Source: Loxodes magnus (lineage: Eukaryota; Ciliophora; Karyorelictea; Loxodida; Loxodidae). Taken from it: DNA of 64,000 bases. Position numbers and translations under genes: made by a program. Below the pieces are notes generated by a model that saw nothing but the letters and a program-made list of their open reading frames with translations, was not told the DNA's origin and ran no database searches. This document shows, one piece after another, positions 12,498 through 26,000 of this stretch. The stretch lies in the NCBI GenBank assembly GCA_946699065.1, contig CAMPDV010002069.1, forward strand, positions 17,734 to 81,733, written 5' to 3'. Each line of letters begins with the position of its first letter. Position 1 is the first letter of the stretch.

Positions 12498-15400
12498 GAA
12501 GATATTGTTTCAGTTTAAAGGAATTATTCTTTGAGAAGTAATAAGTATTTAGAAAAGTGAATAAGAAAGTAAGAAAAGAAGATAGAATTTCAGTTTAAAG
12601 GAATTATTCTTTGAGAAGTAATAAGTATTTAGAAAAGTGAAGAAGTAAAGTTAAAAAGAAGATAAAATTTCAGTTTAACGGAAGTATGCTTTGAGAAGTA
12701 ATAAGTATTTAGAAGAGTGAATAAATAAAGTAAGAAAAGAAGATAGAGTTTCAGTTTAAAGGAAGTATTCTTAGAGAAGTAATAAGTATTTAGAAAAGTG
12801 AATAAATAAAGTAAGAAAAAAAGATAGAGTTTCAGTTTTAAGTAGTATGCTTTGAGAAGTAATAAGTATTTAGAAAAGTGAAGAAGTAAAGTAAGAAAAG
12901 AAGATTAAATTTCAGTTTTAAGGAGTATGCTTTGAGAAGTAATAAGTATTTAGAAAAGTGAAGAAGTAAAGTAAGAAAAGAAGATTAAATTTCAGTTTTA
13001 AGGAGTATGCTTTGAGAAGTAATAAGTATTTAGAAAAGTGAAGAAGTAAAGTAAGAAAAGAAGATAGTGTTTCAGTTTTAAGTAGTATGCTTTGAGAAGT
13101 AATAAGTATTTAGAAAAGTGAAGAAGTAAAGTAAGAAAAGAAGATATTGTTTCATTTTTAAGTAGTATGATTTGAGAAGAAATAAGTATTTAGAAAAGTG
13201 AAGAAATAAAGTAAGAAAAGAAGATTAAATTTTAGTTTAACGGAAGTATGCTTTGAGAAGTAATAAGTATTTAGAAAAGTGAAATAATAAAGTAAGAAAA
13301 GAAGATAGAGTTTCAGTTTAAAGGAATTATTCTTTGAGAAGTAATAAGTATTTAGAAAAGTGAATAAATAAAGTAATAAAAGAAGATATTGTTTCAGTTT
13401 AAAGGAATTATTCTTTGAGAAGTAATAAGTATTTAGAAAAGTGAATAAATAAAGTAAGAAAAGAAGATAGAATTTCAGTTTAAAGGAATTATTCTTTGAG
13501 AAGTAATAAGTATTTAGAAAAGTGAAGAAGTAAAGTAAGAAAAGAAGATTAAATTTCAGTTTAACGGAAGTATGCTTTGAGAAGTAATAAGTATTTAGAA
13601 AAGTGAATAAATAAAGAAAGAAAAGAAGATAGAGTTTCAGTTTAAAGGAGTATGCTTTGAGAAGTAATAAGTATTTAGAAAAGTGAATAAATAAAGTAAT
13701 AAAAGAAGATATTGTTTCAGTTTAAAGGAATTATTCTTTGAGAAGTAATAAGTATTTAGAAAAGTGAAGAAGTAAAGTAAGAAAAGAAGATTAAATTTCA
13801 GTTTTAAGGAGTATGCTTTGAGAAGTAATAAGTATTTAGAAAAGTGAATAAATAAAGTAAGAAAAGAAGATAGAGTTTCAGATTAAAGGAAGTATTCTTT
13901 GAGAAGTAATAATTATTTAGAAAAGTGAAGAAGTAAAGTAAGAAAAGAAGATAGTGTTTCAGTTTTAAGTAGTATGCTTTGAGAAGTAATAAGTATTTAG
14001 AAAAGTGAAGAAGTAAAGTAAGAAAAGAAGATATTGTTTCAGTTTAAAGGAATTATTCTTTGAGAAGTAATAAGTATTTAGAAAAGTGAATAAATAAAGT
14101 AAGAAAAGAAGATAGAGTTTCAGATTAAAGGAAGTATTCTTTGAGAAGTAATAATTATTTAGAAAAGTGAAGAAGTAAAGTAAGAAAAGAAGATAGTGTT
14201 TCAGTTTTAAGTAGTATGCTTTGAGAAGTAATAAGTATTTAGAAAAGTGAATAAATAAAGTAAGAAAAGAAGATAGAGTTTCAGTTTAAAGGAGTATGCT
14301 TTGAGAAGTAATAAGTATTTAGAAAAGTGAATAAATAAAGTAAGAAAAGAAGATAGAGTTTCAGATTAAAGGAAGTATTCTTTGAGAAGTAATAATTATT
14401 TAGAAAAGTGAATAAATAAAGTAAGAAAAGAAGATAGAGTTTCAGTTTAAAGGAGTATGCTTTGAGAAGTAATAAGTATTTAGAAAAGTGAATAAATAAA
14501 GTAAGAAAAGAAGATAGAATTTCAGTTTAAAGGAATTATTCTTTGAGAAGTAATAAGTATTTAGAAAAGTGAAGAAGTAAAGTAAGAAAAGAAGATTAAA
14601 TTTCAGTTTTAAGGAGTATGCTTTGAGAAGTAATAAGTATTTAGAAAAGTGAATAAATAAAGTAAGAAAAGAAGATAGAGTTTCAGATTAAAGGAAGTAT
14701 TCTTTGAGAAGTAATAATTATTTAGAAAAGTGAAGAAGTAAAGTAAGAAAAGAATATAGTGTTTCAGTTTTAAGTAGTATGCTTTGAGAAGTAATAAGTA
14801 TTTAGAAAAGTGAAGAAGTAAAGTAAGAAAAGAAGATTAAATTTCAGTTTTAAGGAGTATGCTTTGAGAAGTAATAAGTATTTAGAAAAGTGAATAAATA
14901 AAGTAAGAAAAGAAGATAGAGTTTCAGATTAAAGGAAGTATTCTTTGAGAAGTAATAATTATTTAGAAAAGTGAAGAAGTAAAGTAAGAAAAGAAGATAG
15001 TGTTTCAGTTTTAAGTAGTATGCTTTGAGAAGTAATAAGTATTTAGAAAAGTGAAGAAGTAAAGTAAGAAAAGAAGATATTGTTTCAGTTTAAAGGAATT
15101 ATTCTTTGAGAAGTAATAAGTATTTAGAAAAGTGAATAAGAAAGTAAGAAAAGAAGATAGAATTTCAGTTTAAAGGAATTATTCTTTGAGAAGTAATAAG
15201 TATTTAGAAAAGTGAAGAAGTAAAGTTAAAAAGAAGATAAAATTTCAGTTTAACGGAAGTATGCTTTGAGAAGTAATAAGTATTTAGAAAAGTGAATAAA
15301 TAAAGTAAGAAAAGAAGATAGAGTTTCAGTTTAAAGGAAGTATTCTTAGAGAAGTAATAAGTATTTAGAAAAGTGAATAAATAAAGTAAGAAAAAAAGAT

Positions 15401-15750
15401 AGAGTTTCAGTTTTAAGTAGTATGCTTTGAGAAGTAATAAGTATTTAGAAAAGTGAAGAAGTAAAGTAAGAAAAGAAGATTAAATTTCAGTTTTAAGGAG
15501 TATGCTTTGAGAAGTAATAAGTATTTAGAAAAGTGAAGAAGTAAAGTAAGAAAAGAAGATAGTGTTTCAGTTTTAAGTAGTATGCTTTGAGAAGTAATAA
15601 GTATTTAGAAAAGTGAAGAAGTAAAGTAAGAAAAGAAGATATTGTTTCATTTTTAAGTAGTATGATTTGAGAAGAAATAAGTATTTAGAAAAGTGAAGAA
15701 GTAAAGTAAGAAAAGAAGATTAAATTTTAGTTTAACGGAAGTATGCTTTG
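12498..15750. repeat. Four- to nine-monomer higher-order blocks, with internal copy 12498-13260 matching 15073-15750
   Basis: The block beginning GAAGATATTG at 12498 recurs at 15073, 20953 and 29585 with the same monomer order: GATAGAA with GAATAAGAAAG tail, then GTTAAAAAG, GATAAAATTTCAG with AACGG, and a GTAAGAAAAAAAG monomer. The 12.5 kb copy has one extra GATTAAA/TTAAGGAGTATGC monomer (two identical ones side by side at about 12901 and 12981). Between 13,260 and 15,073 the four-monomer unit of the preceding block continues in altered order, with GATAGTG monomers at 13952, 14194, 14757 and 14998. Confidence 0.8.
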
Positions 15751-15780
15751 AGAAGTAATAAGTAGTTAGAAAAGTGTATA

Positions 15781-16426
15781 AATAAAGTAAGAAAAAGAAG
15801 ATAGAATTTCAGTTTTAAGTAGTATGCTTTGAGAAGTAATAAGTATTTAGAAAAGTAAAGAAGTAAAGTAATAGAAGAATGTTAAATTTCAGTTTTAAAG
15901 GAGTATGCTTTGAGAAGTAATAAGTATTTAGAAAAGTGAAGAAGTAAAGTAAGAAAAGAAGATTAAATTTCAGTTTAAAGGAATTATTCTTTGAGAAGTA
16001 ATAAGTATTTAGAAAAGTGAAGAAGTAAAGTAAGAAAAGAAGATAGAGTTTCATTTTTAAGTAGTATGATTTGAGAAGTAATAAGTATTTAGAAAAGTAA
16101 AGAAGTGAAGTAATTGAAGAATGTTAAATTTAAGTTTTAAGTAGTATGATTTGAGAAGTAATAAGTATTTAGAAAAGTAAAGAAGTAAAGTAATAGAAGA
16201 ATGTTAAATTTCAGTTTTAAAGGAGTATGCTTTGAGAAGTAATAAGTATTTAGAAAAGTGAAGAAGTAAAGTAAGAAAAGAAGATTAAATTTCAGTTTAA
16301 AGGAATTATTCTTTGAGAAGTAATAAGTATTTAGAAAAGTGAAGAAGTAAAGTAAGAAAAGAAGATAGAGTTTCATTTTTAAGTAGTATGATTTGAGAAG
16401 TAATAAGTATTTAGAAAAGTAAAGAA
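15781..16426. repeat. 322 bp tandem pair carrying the GAATGTTAAAT prefix variant; related block at 36.2-36.5 kb
   Basis: Two near-identical four-monomer copies lie 322 bp apart. Each contains GTAATAGAAGAATGTTAAAT and ends in GAAGTGAAGTAATTGAAGAATG followed by AAATTTAAG. The same four monomers are found 20,392 bp to the right at about 36,180-36,500. This is the leftmost appearance of the GAATGTTAAAT prefix, which becomes common at 36-46 kb. Confidence 0.85.
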
Positions 16427-17374
16427 GTGAAGTAATTGAAGAATGTTAAATTTAAGTTTTAAGTAGTATGATTTGAGAAGAAATAAGTATTTAGAAAAGT
16501 GAATAAGAAAGTAAGAAAAGAAGATAGAATTTCAGTTTAAAGGAATTATTCTTTGAGAAGTAATAAGTATTTAGAAAAGTGAAGAAGTAAAGTAAGAAAA
16601 GAAGATTAAATTTCAGTTTTAAGGAAGTATTCTTAGAGAAGTAATAAGTATTTAGAAAAGTGAAGAAGTAAAGTAAGAAAAGAAGATAGAGTTTCAGTTT
16701 AAAGGAAGTATTCTTAGAGAAGTAATAAGTATTTAGAAAAGTGAAGAAGTAAAGTAAGAAAAGAAGATTAAATTTCAGTTTAACGGAAGTATGCTTTGAG
16801 AAGTAATAAGTATTTAGAAAAGTGAATAAATAAAGTAAGAAAAGAAGATAGAGTTTCAGTTTAAAGGAATTATTCTTTGAGAAGTAATAAGTATTTAGAA
16901 AAGTGAATAAATAAAGTAATAAAAGAAGATATTGTTTCAGTTTAAAGGAATTATTCTTTGAGAAGTAATAAGTATTTAGAAAAGTGAATAAGAAAGTAAG
17001 AAAAGAAGATAGAATTTCAGTTTAAAGGAATTATTCTTTGAGAAGTAATAAGTATTTAGAAAAGTGAAGAAGTAAAGTAAGAAAAGAAGATTAAATTTCA
17101 GTTTAACGGAAGTATGCTTTGAGAAGTAATAAGTATTTAGAAAAGTGAATAAATAAAGTAAGAAAAGAAGATAGAGTTTCAGTTTAAAGGAGTATGCTTT
17201 GAGAAGTAATAAGTATTTAGAAAAGTGAATAAATAAAGAAATAAAAGAAGATATTGTTTCAGTTTAAAGGAATTATTCTTTGAGAAGTAATAAGTATTTA
17301 GAAAAGTGAATAAATAAAGTAATAAAAGAAGATAGAATTTCAGTTTAAAGGAATTATTCTTTGAGAAGTAATAA
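16427..17374. repeat. Mixed satellite monomers, partly matching 25.2-25.7 kb and 27.6-28.1 kb
   Basis: This stretch holds only ordinary monomers. From about 16,770 to 17,280 the order of types (GATAGAG, GTAATAAAAG tail then GATATTG, GAATAAGAAAG tail then GATAGAA, GATTAAA with AACGG, GATAGAG with AAAGGAGTATGC) matches the stretches near 25,250-25,720 and 27,600-28,060. No other feature is visible. Confidence 0.75.
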
Positions 17375-17690
17375 GTAGTTAGAAAAGTGTATAAATAAAG
17401 TAAGAAAAAGAAGATAGAATTTCAGTTTTAAGTAGTATGCTTTGAGAAGTAATAAGTATTTAGAAAAGTGAAGAAGTAAAGTAAGAAAAGAAGATTAAAT
17501 TTCAGTTTTAAGGAAGTATTCTTAGAGAAGTAATAAGTATTTAGAAAAGTGAAGAAGTAAAGTTAAAAAGAAGATTAAATTTCAGTTTAACGGAAGTATG
17601 CTTTGAGAAGTAATAAGTATTTAGAAAAGTGAAGAAGTAAAGTAAGAAAAGAAGATATTGTTTCATTTTTAAGTAATTTGATTTGAGAAG
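17375..17690. repeat. Five-monomer module (~316 bp), first of eight copies between 17.4 and 31.6 kb
   Basis: The module begins AAGTAGTTAG with a GTGTATAAATAAAG tail and an extra A in the tail. It continues with GATAGAATTTCAG/TTAAGTAGTATGC, then GATTAAA/TTAAGGAAGTATTC, then GTTAAAAAG with GATTAAA/AACGG, and ends with GATATTG/TTAAGTAATATGAT. Copies start at 17375, 18581, 19710, 22688, 23817, 26080, 28423 and 31322. The first copy has AAGTAATTTGAT where the others have AAGTAATATGAT. The copy at 26080 contains one additional monomer near 26,341-26,420. Confidence 0.88.
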
Positions 17691-18204
17691 TAATAAGTAT
17701 TTAGAAAAGTGAAGAAGTAAAGTAAGAAAAGAAGATTAAATTTCAGTTTAACGGAAGTATGCTTTGAGAAGTAAAAAGTATTTAGAAAAGTGAAGAAGTA
17801 AAGTAAGAAAAGAAGATTAAATTTCAGTTTTAAGGAGTATGCTTTGAGAAGTAATAAGTATTTAGAAAAGTGAAGAAGTAAAGTAAGAAAAGAAGATTAA
17901 ATTTCAGTTTTAAGGAGTATGCTTTGAGAAGTAATAAGTATTTAGAAAAGTGAATAAATAAGTAAGAAAAGAAGATTAAATTTCAGTTTTAAGGAGTATG
18001 CTTTGAGAAGTAATAAGTATTTAGAAAAGTGAAGAAGTAAAGTTAAAAAGAAGATTAAATTTCAGTTTAACGGAAGTATGCTTTGAGAAGTAATAAGTAT
18101 TTAGAAAAGTGAATAAATAATGTAAGAAAAGAAGATAGAGTTTCAGATTTAAGGAAGTATTCTTCGAGAAGTAATAAGTATTTAGAAAAGTGAAGAAGTA
18201 AAGT

Positions 18205-20612
18205 TAAAAAGAAGATTAAATTTCAGTTTAAAGGAATTATTCTTTGAGAAGTAATAAGTATTTAGAAAAGTGAAGAAGTAAAGTAAGAAAAGAAGATATT
18301 GTTTCAGTTTAAAGGAAGTATTCTTAGAGAAGTAATAAGTATTTGAAAAGTGAAGAAGTAAAGTAAGAAAAGAAGATTAAATTTCAGTTTAACGGAAGTA
18401 TGCTTTGAGAAGTAATAAGTATTTAGAAAAGTGAATAAATAAAGTAAGAAAAGAAGATAGAGTTTCAGTTTAAAGGAATTATTCTTTGAGAAGTAATAAG
18501 TATTTAGAAAAGTGAATAAATAAAGTAATAAAAGAAGATAGAATTTCAGTTTAAAGGAATTATTCTTTGAGAAGTAATAAGTAGTTAGAAAAGTGTATAA
18601 ATAAAGTAAGAAAAAGAAGATAGAATTTCAGTTTTAAGTAGTATGCTTTGAGAAGTAATAAGTATTTAGAAAAGTGAAGAAGTAAAGTAAGAAAAGAAGA
18701 TTAAATTTCAGTTTTAAGGAAGTATTCTTAGAGAAGTAATAAGTATTTAGAAAAGTGAAGAAGTAAAGTTAAAAAGAAGATTAAATTTCAGTTTAACGGA
18801 AGTATGCTTTGAGAAGTAATAAGTATTTAGAAAAGTGAAGAAGTAAAGTAAGAAAAGAAGATATTGTTTCATTTTTAAGTAATATGATTTGAGAAGTAAT
18901 AAGTATTTAGAAAAGTGAATAAATAAAGTAAGAAAAGAAGATAGAGTTTCAGTTTAAAGGAATTATTCTTTGAGAAGTAATAAGTATTTAGAAAAGTGAA
19001 TAAATAAAGTAAGAAAAGAAGATTAAATTTCAGTTTAACGGAATTATTCTTTGAGAAGTAATAAGTATTTAGAAAAGTGAATAAGAAAGTAAGAAAAGAA
19101 GATAGAATTTCAGTTTAAAGGAATTATTCTTTGAGAAGTAATAAGTATTTAGAAAAGTGAAGAAGTAAAGTAAGAAAAGAAGATTAAATTTCAGTTTAAC
19201 GGAAGTATGCTTTGAGAAGTAATAAGTATTTAGAAAAGTGAATAAATAAAGTAAGAAAAGAAGATAGAGTTTCAGTTTAAAGGAGTATGCTTTGAGAAGT
19301 AATAAGTATTTAGAAAAGTGAATAAATAAAGTAATAAAAGAAGATATTGTTTCAGTTTAAAGGAATTATTCTTTGAGAAGTAATAAGTATTTAGAAAAGT
19401 GAATAAATAAAGTAAGAAAAGAAGATATTGTTTAGTTTAAAGGAAGTATTCTTAGAGAAGTAATAAGTATTTAGAAAAGTGAAGAAGTAAAGTAAGAAAA
19501 GAAGATTAAATTTCAGTTTAACGGAAGTATGCTTTGAGAAGTAATAAGTATTTAGAAAAGTGAATAAATAAAGTAAGAAAAGAAGATAGAGTTTCAGTTT
19601 AAAGGAATTATTCTTTGAGAAGTAATAAGTATTTAGAAAAGTGAATAAATAAAGTAATAAAAGAAGATAGAATTTCAGTTTAAAGGAATTATTCTTTGAG
19701 AAGTAATAAGTAGTTAGAAAAGTGTATAAATAAAGTAAGAAAAAGAAGATAGAATTTCAGTTTTAAGTAGTATGCTTTGAGAAGTAATAAGTATTTAGAA
19801 AAGTGAAGAAGTAAAGTAAGAAAAGAAGATTAAATTTCAGTTTTAAGGAAGTATTCTTCGAGAAGTAATAAGTATTTAGAAAAGTGAAGAAGTAAAGTTA
19901 AAAAGAAGATTAAATTTCAGTTTAACGGAAGTATGCTTTGAGAAGTAATAAGTATTTAGAAAAGTGAAGAAGTAAAGTAAGAAAAGAAGATATTGTTTCA
20001 TTTTTAAGTAATATGATTTGAGAAGTAATAAGTATTTAGAAAAGTGAAGAAGTAAAGTAAGAAAAGAAGATTAAATTTCAGTTTAACGGAAGTATGCTTT
20101 GAGAAGTAATAAGTATTTAGAAAAGTGAATAAATAAAGTAAGAAAAGAAGATAAAGTTTCAGTTTAAAGGAATTATTCTTTGAGAAGTAATAAGTATTTT
20201 TAAAAGTGAATAAGAAAGTAAGAAAAGAAGATAGAATTTCAGTTTAAAGGAATTATTCTTTGAGAAGTAATAATTATTTACAAAAGTGAAGAAGTAAAGT
20301 AAGAAAAGAAGATAGTGTTTCATTTTTAAGTAGTATGATTTGAGAAGTAATAAGTAGTTAGAAAAGTGTATAAATAAAGTAAGAAAAAGAAGATAGAATT
20401 TCAGTTTTAAGTAGTATGCTTTGAGAAGTAATAAGTATTTAGAAAAGTGAAGAAGTAAAGTAAGAAAAGAAGATTAAATTTCAGTTTAAAGGAATTATTC
20501 TTTGAGAAGTAATAAGTATTTAGAAAAGTGAAGAAGTAAAGTAAGAAAAGAAGATAGAGTTTCAGTTTAAAGGAATTATTCTTTGAGAAGTAATAAGTAT
20601 TTAGAAAAGTGA
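18205..20612. repeat. ~2.4 kb block repeated at 22312-24719 (+4,107 bp)
   Basis: Landmark spacings are exactly preserved: AAGTAGTTAG cores at 18581, 19710 and 20354 match 22688, 23817 and 24461, each +4,107. Both copies share the private spelling GATATTGTTTAGTTTAAAGG, which lacks CA (about 19425 and 23532), and TTCTTCGAG (19858 and 23965). The few differences I see include TATTTAGAAAAG at 19390 versus TATTTTTAAAAG in the right copy, and AAGTAGTATGC versus AAGGAGTATGC near 20410 and 24517. The copies diverge at 20612/24719. Confidence 0.9.
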
Positions 20613-20699
20613 ATAAATAAAGTAAGAAAAGAAGATATTGTTTCAGTTTAAAGGAATTATTCTTTGAGAAGTAATAAGTATTTAGAAAAGTGAAGAAGT

Positions 20700-22380
20700 A
20701 AAGTAAGAAAAGAAGATTAAATTTCAGTTTTAAGGAGTATGCTTTGAGAAGTAATAAGTATTTAGAAAAGTGAATAAATAAAGTAAGAAAAGAAGATAGA
20801 GTTTCAGATTAAAGGAAGTATTCTTTGAGAAGTAATAATTATTTAGAAAAGTGAAGAAGTAAAGTAAGAAAAGAAGATAGTGTTTCAGTTTTAAGTAGTA
20901 TGCTTTGAGAAGTAATAAGTATTTAGAAAAGTGAAGAAGTAAAGTAAGAAAAGAAGATATTGTTTCAGTTTAAAGGAATTATTCTTTGAGAAGTAATAAG
21001 TATTTAGAAAAGTGAATAAGAAAGTAAGAAAAGAAGATAGAATTTCAGTTTAAAGGAATTATTCTTTGAGAAGTAATAAGTATTTAGAAAAGTGAAGAAG
21101 TAAAGTTAAAAAGAAGATTAAATTTCAGTTTAACGGAAGTATGCTTTGAGAAGTAATAAGTATTTAGAAAAGTGAATAAATAAAGTAAGAAAAGAAGATA
21201 GAGTTTCAGTTTAAAGGAGTATGCTTTGAGAAGTAATAAGTATTTAGAAAAGTGAATAAATAAAGTAAGAAAAAAAGATAGAGTTTCAGTTTTAAGTAGT
21301 ATGCTTTGAGAAGTAATAAGTATTTAGAAAAGTGAAGAAGTAAAGTAAGAAAAGAAGATTAAATTTCAGTTTTAAGGAGTATGCTTTGAGAAGTAATAAG
21401 TATTTAGAAAAGTGAAGAAGTAAAGTAAGAAAAGAAGATTAAATTTCAGTTTAACGGAAGTATTCTTTGAGAAGTAATAATTATTTAGAAAAGTGAAGAA
21501 GTAAAGTAAGAAAAGAAGATAGTGTTTCAGTTTTAAGTAGTATGCTTTGAGAAGTAATAAGTATTTAGAAAAGTGAAGAAGTAAAGTAAGAAAAGAAGAT
21601 ATTGTTTCATTTTTAAGTAGTATGATTTGAGAAGAAATAAGTATTTTGAAAAGTGAAGAAGTAAAGTAAGAAAAGAAGATTAAATTTTAGTTTAACGGAA
21701 GTATGCTTTGAGAAGTAATAAGTATTTAGAAAAGTGAAGAAGTAAAGTAAGAAAAGAAGATAGTGTTTCAGTTTTAAGTAGTATGCTTTGAGAAGTAATA
21801 AGTATTTAGAAAAGTGAAGAAGTAAAGTAAGAAAAGAAGATATTGTTTCATTTTTAAGTAGTATGATTTGAGAAGAAATAAGTATTTAGAAAAGTGAAGA
21901 AGTAAAGTAAGAAAAGAAGATAAAGTTTCAGTTTAAAGGAATTATTCTTTGAGAAGTAATAAGTATTTGAAAAGTGAAGAAGTAAAGTAAGAAATGAAGA
22001 TAGAGTTTCAGTTTAAAGGAAGTATGCTTTGAGAAGTAATAATTATTTACAAAAGTGAAGAAGTAAAGTAAGAAAAGAAGATAGTGTTTCATTTTTAAGG
22101 AGTATGCTTTGAGAAGTAATAAGTATTTAGAAAAGTAAATAAATAAAGTAAGAAAAAGAAGATAGAATTTCAGTTTTAAGTAGTATGCTTTGAGAAGTAA
22201 TAAGTATTTAGAAAAGTAAAGAAGTAAAGTAATAGAAGAATGTTAAATTTCAGTTTTAAGGAGTATGCTTTGAGAAGTAATAAGTATTTAGAAAAGTGAA
22301 GAAGTAAAGTAAGAAAAGAAGATTAAATTTCAGTTTAAAGGAATTATTCTTTGAGAAGTAATAAGTATTTAGAAAAGTGA
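20700..22380. repeat. ~1.6 kb block repeated at 29340-30850 (+8,632 then +8,472 bp)
   Basis: The left half matches with an offset of 8,632 and the right half with 8,472, so the two blocks differ by 160 bp, exactly two monomers. The extra pair lies at about 21,741-21,900 (GATAGTG/TTAAGTAGTATGC then GATATTG/TTAAGTAGTATGAT) and repeats the pair just before it. Shared rare marks include GTAAGAAATGAAG (21991 and 30463) and TAATAGAAGAATG (about 22230 and 30702). Confidence 0.85.
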
Positions 22381-23019
22381 AGAAGTAAAGTAAGAAAAGA
22401 AGATATTGTTTCAGTTTAAAGGAAGTATTCTTAGAGAAGTAATAAGTATTTGAAAAGTGAAGAAGTAAAGTAAGAAAAGAAGATTAAATTTCAGTTTAAC
22501 GGAAGTATGCTTTGAGAAGTAATAAGTATTTAGAAAAGTGAATAAATAAAGTAAGAAAAGAAGATAGAGTTTCAGTTTAAAGGAATTATTCTTTGAGAAG
22601 TAATAAGTATTTAGAAAAGTGAATAAATAAAGTAATAAAAGAAGATAGAATTTCAGTTTAAAGGAATTATTCTTTGAGAAGTAATAAGTAGTTAGAAAAG
22701 TGTATAAATAAAGTAAGAAAAAGAAGATAGAATTTCAGTTTTAAGTAGTATGCTTTGAGAAGTAATAAGTATTTAGAAAAGTGAAGAAGTAAAGTAAGAA
22801 AAGAAGATTAAATTTCAGTTTTAAGGAAGTATTCTTAGAGAAGTAATAAGTATTTAGAAAAGTGAAGAAGTAAAGTTAAAAAGAAGATTAAATTTCAGTT
22901 TAACGGAAGTATGCTTTGAGAAGTAATAAGTATTTAGAAAAGTGAAGAAGTAAAGTAAGAAAAGAAGATATTGTTTCATTTTTAAGTAATATGATTTGAG
23001 AAGTAATAAGTATTTAGAA

Positions 23020-26000
23020 AAGTGAATAAATAAAGTAAGAAAAGAAGATAGAGTTTCAGTTTAAAGGAATTATTCTTTGAGAAGTAATAAGTATTTAGAA
23101 AAGTGAATAAATAAAGTAAGAAAAGAAGATTAAATTTCAGTTTAACGGAATTATTCTTTGAGAAGTAATAAGTATTTAGAAAAGTGAATAAGAAAGTAAG
23201 AAAAGAAGATAGAATTTCAGTTTAAAGGAATTATTCTTTGAGAAGTAATAAGTATTTAGAAAAGTGAAGAAGTAAAGTAAGAAAAGAAGATTAAATTTCA
23301 GTTTAACGGAAGTATGCTTTGAGAAGTAATAAGTATTTAGAAAAGTGAATAAATAAAGTAAGAAAAGAAGATAGAGTTTCAGTTTAAAGGAGTATGCTTT
23401 GAGAAGTAATAAGTATTTAGAAAAGTGAATAAATAAAGTAATAAAAGAAGATATTGTTTCAGTTTAAAGGAATTATTCTTTGAGAAGTAATAAGTATTTT
23501 TAAAAGTGAATAAATAAAGTAAGAAAAGAAGATATTGTTTAGTTTAAAGGAAGTATTCTTAGAGAAGTAATAAGTATTTAGAAAAGTGAAGAAGTAAAGT
23601 AAGAAAAGAAGATTAAATTTCAGTTTAACGGAAGTATGCTTTGAGAAGTAATAAGTATTTAGAAAAGTGAATAAATAAAGTAAGAAAAGAAGATAGAGTT
23701 TCAGTTTAAAGGAATTATTCTTTGAGAAGTAATAAGTATTTAGAAAAGTGAATAAATAAAGTAATAAAAGAAGATAGAATTTCAGTTTAAAGGAATTATT
23801 CTTTGAGAAGTAATAAGTAGTTAGAAAAGTGTATAAATAAAGTAAGAAAAAGAAGATAGAATTTCAGTTTTAAGTAGTATGCTTTGAGAAGTAATAAGTA
23901 TTTAGAAAAGTGAAGAAGTAAAGTAAGAAAAGAAGATTAAATTTCAGTTTTAAGGAAGTATTCTTCGAGAAGTAATAAGTATTTAGAAAAGTGAAGAAGT
24001 AAAGTTAAAAAGAAGATTAAATTTCAGTTTAACGGAAGTATGCTTTGAGAAGTAATAAGTATTTAGAAAAGTGAAGAAGTAAAGTAAGAAAAGAAGATAT
24101 TGTTTCATTTTTAAGTAATATGATTTGAGAAGTAATAAGTATTTAGAAAAGTGAAGAAGTAAAGTAAGAAAAGAAGATTAAATTTCAGTTTAACGGAAGT
24201 ATGCTTTGAGAAGTAATAAGTATTTAGAAAAGTGAATAAATAAAGTAAGAAAAGAAGATAAAGTTTCAGTTTAAAGGAATTATTCTTTGAGAAGTAATAA
24301 GTATTTTTAAAAGTGAATAAGAAAGTAAGAAAAGAAGATAGAATTTCAGTTTAAAGGAATTATTCTTTGAGAAGTAATAATTATTTACAAAAGTGAAGAA
24401 GTAAAGTAAGAAAAGAAGATAGTGTTTCATTTTTAAGTAGTATGATTTGAGAAGTAATAAGTAGTTAGAAAAGTGTATAAATAAAGTAAGAAAAAGAAGA
24501 TAGAATTTCAGTTTTAAGGAGTATGCTTTGAGAAGTAATAAGTATTTAGAAAAGTGAAGAAGTAAAGTAAGAAAAGAAGATTAAATTTCAGTTTAAAGGA
24601 ATTATTCTTTGAGAAGTAATAAGTATTTAGAAAAGTGAAGAAGTAAAGTAAGAAAAGAAGATAGAGTTTCAGTTTAAAGGAATTATTCTTTGAGAAGTAA
24701 TAAGTATTTAGAAAAGTGAAGAAGTAAAGTAAGAAAAGAAGATTAAATTTCAGTTTAACGGAAGTATGCTTTGAGAAGTAATAAGTATTTAGAAAAGTGA
24801 ATAAATAAAGTAAGAAAAGAAGATATTGTTTCAGTTTAAAGGAAGTATTCTTAGAGAAGTAATAAGTATTTAGAAAAGTGAAGAAGTAAAGTAAGAAAAG
24901 AAGATTAAATTTCAGTTTAACGGAAGTATGCTTTGAGAAGTAATAAGTATTTAGAAAAGTGAATAAATAAAGTAAGAAAAGAAGATAGAGTTTCAGTTTA
25001 AAGGAATTATTCTTTGAGAAGTAATAAGTATTTAGAAAAGTGAATAAATAAAGTAATAAAAGAAGATAGAATTTCAGTTTAAAGGAATTATTCTTTGAGA
25101 AGTAATAAGTAGTTAGAAAAGTGTATAAATAAAGTAAGAAAAAGAAGATAGAATTTCAGTTTAAAGGAATTATTCTTTGAGAAGTAATAAGTATTTAGAA
25201 AAGTGAAGAAGTAAAGTAAGAAAAGAAGATTAAATTTCAGTTTAACGGAAGTATGCTTTGAGAAGTAATAAGTATTTAGAAAAGTGAATAAATAAAGTAA
25301 GAAAAGAAGATAGAGTTTCAGTTTAAAGGAATTATTCTTTGAGAAGTAATAAGTATTTAGAAAAGTGAATAAATAAAGTAATAAAAGAAGATATTGTTTC
25401 AGTTTAAAGGAATTATTCTTTGAGAAGTAATAAGTATTTAGAAAAGTGAATAAGAAAGTAAGAAAAGAAGATAGAATTTCAGTTTAAAGGAATTATTCTT
25501 TGAGAAGTAATAAGTATTTAGAAAAGTGAAGAAGTAAAGTAAGAAAAGAAGATTAAATTTCAGTTTAACGGAAGTATGCTTTGAGAAGTAATAAGTATTT
25601 AGAAAAGTGAATAAATAAAGTAAGAAAAGAAGATAGAGTTTCAGTTTAAAGGAGTATGCTTTGAGAAGTAATAAGTATTTAGAAAAGTGAATAAATAAAG
25701 TAATAAAAGAAGATATTGTTTCAGTTTAAAGGAATTATTCTTTGAGAAGTAATAAGTATTTAGAAAAGTGAATAAATAAAGTAAGAAAAGAAGATATTGT
25801 TTCAGTTTAAAGGAAGTATTCTTAGAGAAGTAATAAGTATTTAGAAAAGTGAAGAAGTAAAGTAAGAAAAGAAGATTAAATTTCAGTTTAACGGAAGTAT
25901 GCTTTGAGAAGTAATAAGTATTTAGAAAAGTGAATAAATAAAGTAAGAAAAGAAGATAGAGTTTCAGTTTAAAGGAATTATTCTTTGAGAAGTAATAAGT

